From Phycisphaerales bacterium (GTDB lineage Bacteria > Planctomycetota > Phycisphaerae > Phycisphaerales > UBA1924), in NCBI GenBank assembly GCA_020427395.1, contig JAGQON010000030.1, forward strand, positions 1 through 41,566: a DNA stretch of 41,566 bases, in the 5' to 3' direction. The notes under the pieces are model-generated. The model worked only from the letters and a program-made list of their open reading frames with translations. It was not told where the DNA came from and did no database searches. The first letter of the stretch is position 1, and the number at the start of each line of letters is the position of its first letter. Position numbers and translations under genes: made by a program. Below are positions 40,611 to 41,566 of this stretch, in pieces.

Positions 40611-41566
40611 GTGAGCGAATCCGCAGTAAAAGCAGCAACGGCGAGCGCCGATCGTCCCAAGGACACTAACGGGCTCGAGGCGTTCGTCTACGACGACCAT
40701 ATCGTGCGCAAGTTTGCTTGGGCAACGATTGTGTGGGGCATCGTGGCGTTTCTCGCTGGTGTCTTCATTGCCATCGAACTCGCCTATCCCGATGCCGGAC
40801 TCGGGCTCTCATTCCTCAGCTTTGGGCGTCTGCGTCCGCTGCATACGAATGCTGCGATCTTTGCGTTCGCGGGCAACGCTGTGTTCGCGGCGGTCTATTA
40901 CAGCACCCAGCGGCTCTGCAAGTGCCGTATGTACTCGGATCTGCTCAGCAAGCTCCACTTCTGGGGCTGGCAGCTGATCATCCTCTCAGCGGCCCTCACC
41001 CTTCCCCTCGGGATCACCCAGGGCAAGGAGTACGCCGAGCTCGAGTGGCCCATCGACATCGCCATCGCGGTCGTCTGGCTCGGGTTCTTTGGCGGCAACT
41101 TCCTGATGACGCTCATCCACCGGCGCGAGCGGCACATCTATGTCGCGCTCTGGTTCTACATCGCCACCATCGTCACCGTCACGATGCTCCATGTCTTCAA
41201 TAACCTCTGGGTCCCCGCGGGCCTGGTCTACCTCTTCCAGCATGGCGAGATGCCCTCGCCCGAGTTGGCGCTCAAGTCCTACCCGATCTACGCCGGCGTG
41301 CAGGACGCGCTCATGCAGTGGTGGTACGGCCACAACGCCGTGGCGTTCTTCCTGACCACCCCGTTCCTCGGGCTCATGTACTACTTCCTGCCCAAGGCCG
41401 CCGAGCGACCGGTGTTCAGCTACAAGCTGTCGATCATCCACTTCTGGTCGCTGGTCTTCATCTACATCTGGGCCGGCCCGCACCACCTGCACTACACATC
41501 GCTGCCCGAGTGGGCTTCGACACTGGGCATGGTCTTCTCGGTCATGCTCTGGATGCCCAGCTGGGG
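40611..41566 (+). CDS. ccoN: cbb3-type cytochrome c oxidase subunit I (partial)
   Basis: High-affinity oxygen-reducing proton pump subunit in the inner membrane; the window contains the first 318 residues. Membrane helices start near residue 37. Visible ligands are the low-spin heme His in LHTNAAIFAFAGN and the CuB-site histidines in WWYGHNAVAFF and AGPHHLHYT, the arrangement of cbb3 oxidases. GTG 40611 is supported by AAGGGG 8 nt upstream. The gene starts a new unit after the rmlAB terminator. In many related bacteria subunit I is fused to CcoO; the end lies outside the window, so this cannot be seen. Confidence 0.93.
   Translation, partial: MSESAVKAATASADRPKDTNGLEAFVYDDHIVRKFAWATIVWGIVAFLAGVFIAIELAYPDAGLGLSFLSFGRLRPLHTNAAIFAFAGNAVFAAVYYSTQRLCKCRMYSDLLSKLHFWGWQLIILSAALTLPLGITQGKEYAELEWPIDIAIAVVWLGFFGGNFLMTLIHRRERHIYVALWFYIATIVTVTMLHVFNNLWVPAGLVYLFQHGEMPSPELALKSYPIYAGVQDALMQWWYGHNAVAFFLTTPFLGLMYYFLPKAAERPVFSYKLSIIHFWSLVFIYIWAGPHHLHYTSLPEWASTLGMVFSVMLWMPSW

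Overview
The window is GC-rich bacterial chromosomal DNA, about 41.6 kb, with genes packed on both strands. Several traits fit a planctomycete of the class Phycisphaerae: two secreted proteins end in a PEP-CTERM-like tail (P-x-PGSLALL, a hydrophobic stretch, then RRRR); two clpP genes lie in tandem; nosZ is of the Sec-type (clade II) form; a short murC-murB-ddl-ftsQ-like cluster has no ftsZ beside it; and there is a Lys/Ala-repeat histone H1-like protein. The assignment is inference from gene content, not a phylogeny. I saw no transposase, prophage, CRISPR array, rRNA or plasmid gene.

Layout. (1) 1-4906, nitrous oxide respiration: a partial membrane protein (NosB candidate), nosZ and a membrane-anchored diheme cytochrome c run leftward. 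An Rrf2 regulator and a RIC/YtfE-type di-iron protein run rightward. The 178-bp gap between the two groups holds six TGGAT/ATCCA half-sites, including two TGGAT-N6-ATCCA palindromes. (2) 5051-9546: GH43 lipoprotein, tRNA-Ile(GAT), phenylalanine hydroxylase, DUF2892 and DUF305 membrane proteins, FmdB-like protein, thiL. (3) 9547-16955: an inverted-repeat REP-like element, RNase R, an SDR epimerase-like protein, an orphan ABC ATPase, a Pro/Gln-rich membrane protein, a HEAT-repeat lipoprotein and a zinc-less MDR dehydrogenase. (4) 16945-24671: a membrane protein, tandem clpP, a phosphoesterase, yidC, mnmE, a stand-alone MshEN-like domain and the histone-like protein. (5) 25263-32285: a zinc-site-dead M16 protein, then murC-murB-ddl-ftsQ-like, a polytopic membrane protein and greA. 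(6) 32410-38193: envelope proteins (DUF4097-like lipoprotein, LolA-like protein, S41 lipoprotein, membrane protein, two PEP-CTERM-like paralogues). (7) 38521-41566: rmlA-rmlB, then the start of a cbb3-type cytochrome oxidase catalytic subunit that runs off the window.

How the parts work together. The left end looks like an N2O-reduction module with its own electron donor, a probable redox or NO-sensing repressor and an iron-centre repair protein. The right end starts a high-affinity oxygen-respiration operon. The middle is mostly housekeeping (RNA decay, proteolysis, membrane insertion, tRNA modification, peptidoglycan precursors, dTDP-sugar synthesis) mixed with lineage-type envelope proteins.

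The pattern that no ordinary annotation would list: six transcription-unit-first genes (GH43, thiL, the ABC ATPase, the Pro/Gln-rich protein, the HEAT lipoprotein, murC) each have a TANNNT hexamer exactly 5 nt before an ATG/GTG start and no usable Shine-Dalgarno. That is what leaderless transcripts would look like. Most other leading genes have clear AGGAG-type sites.
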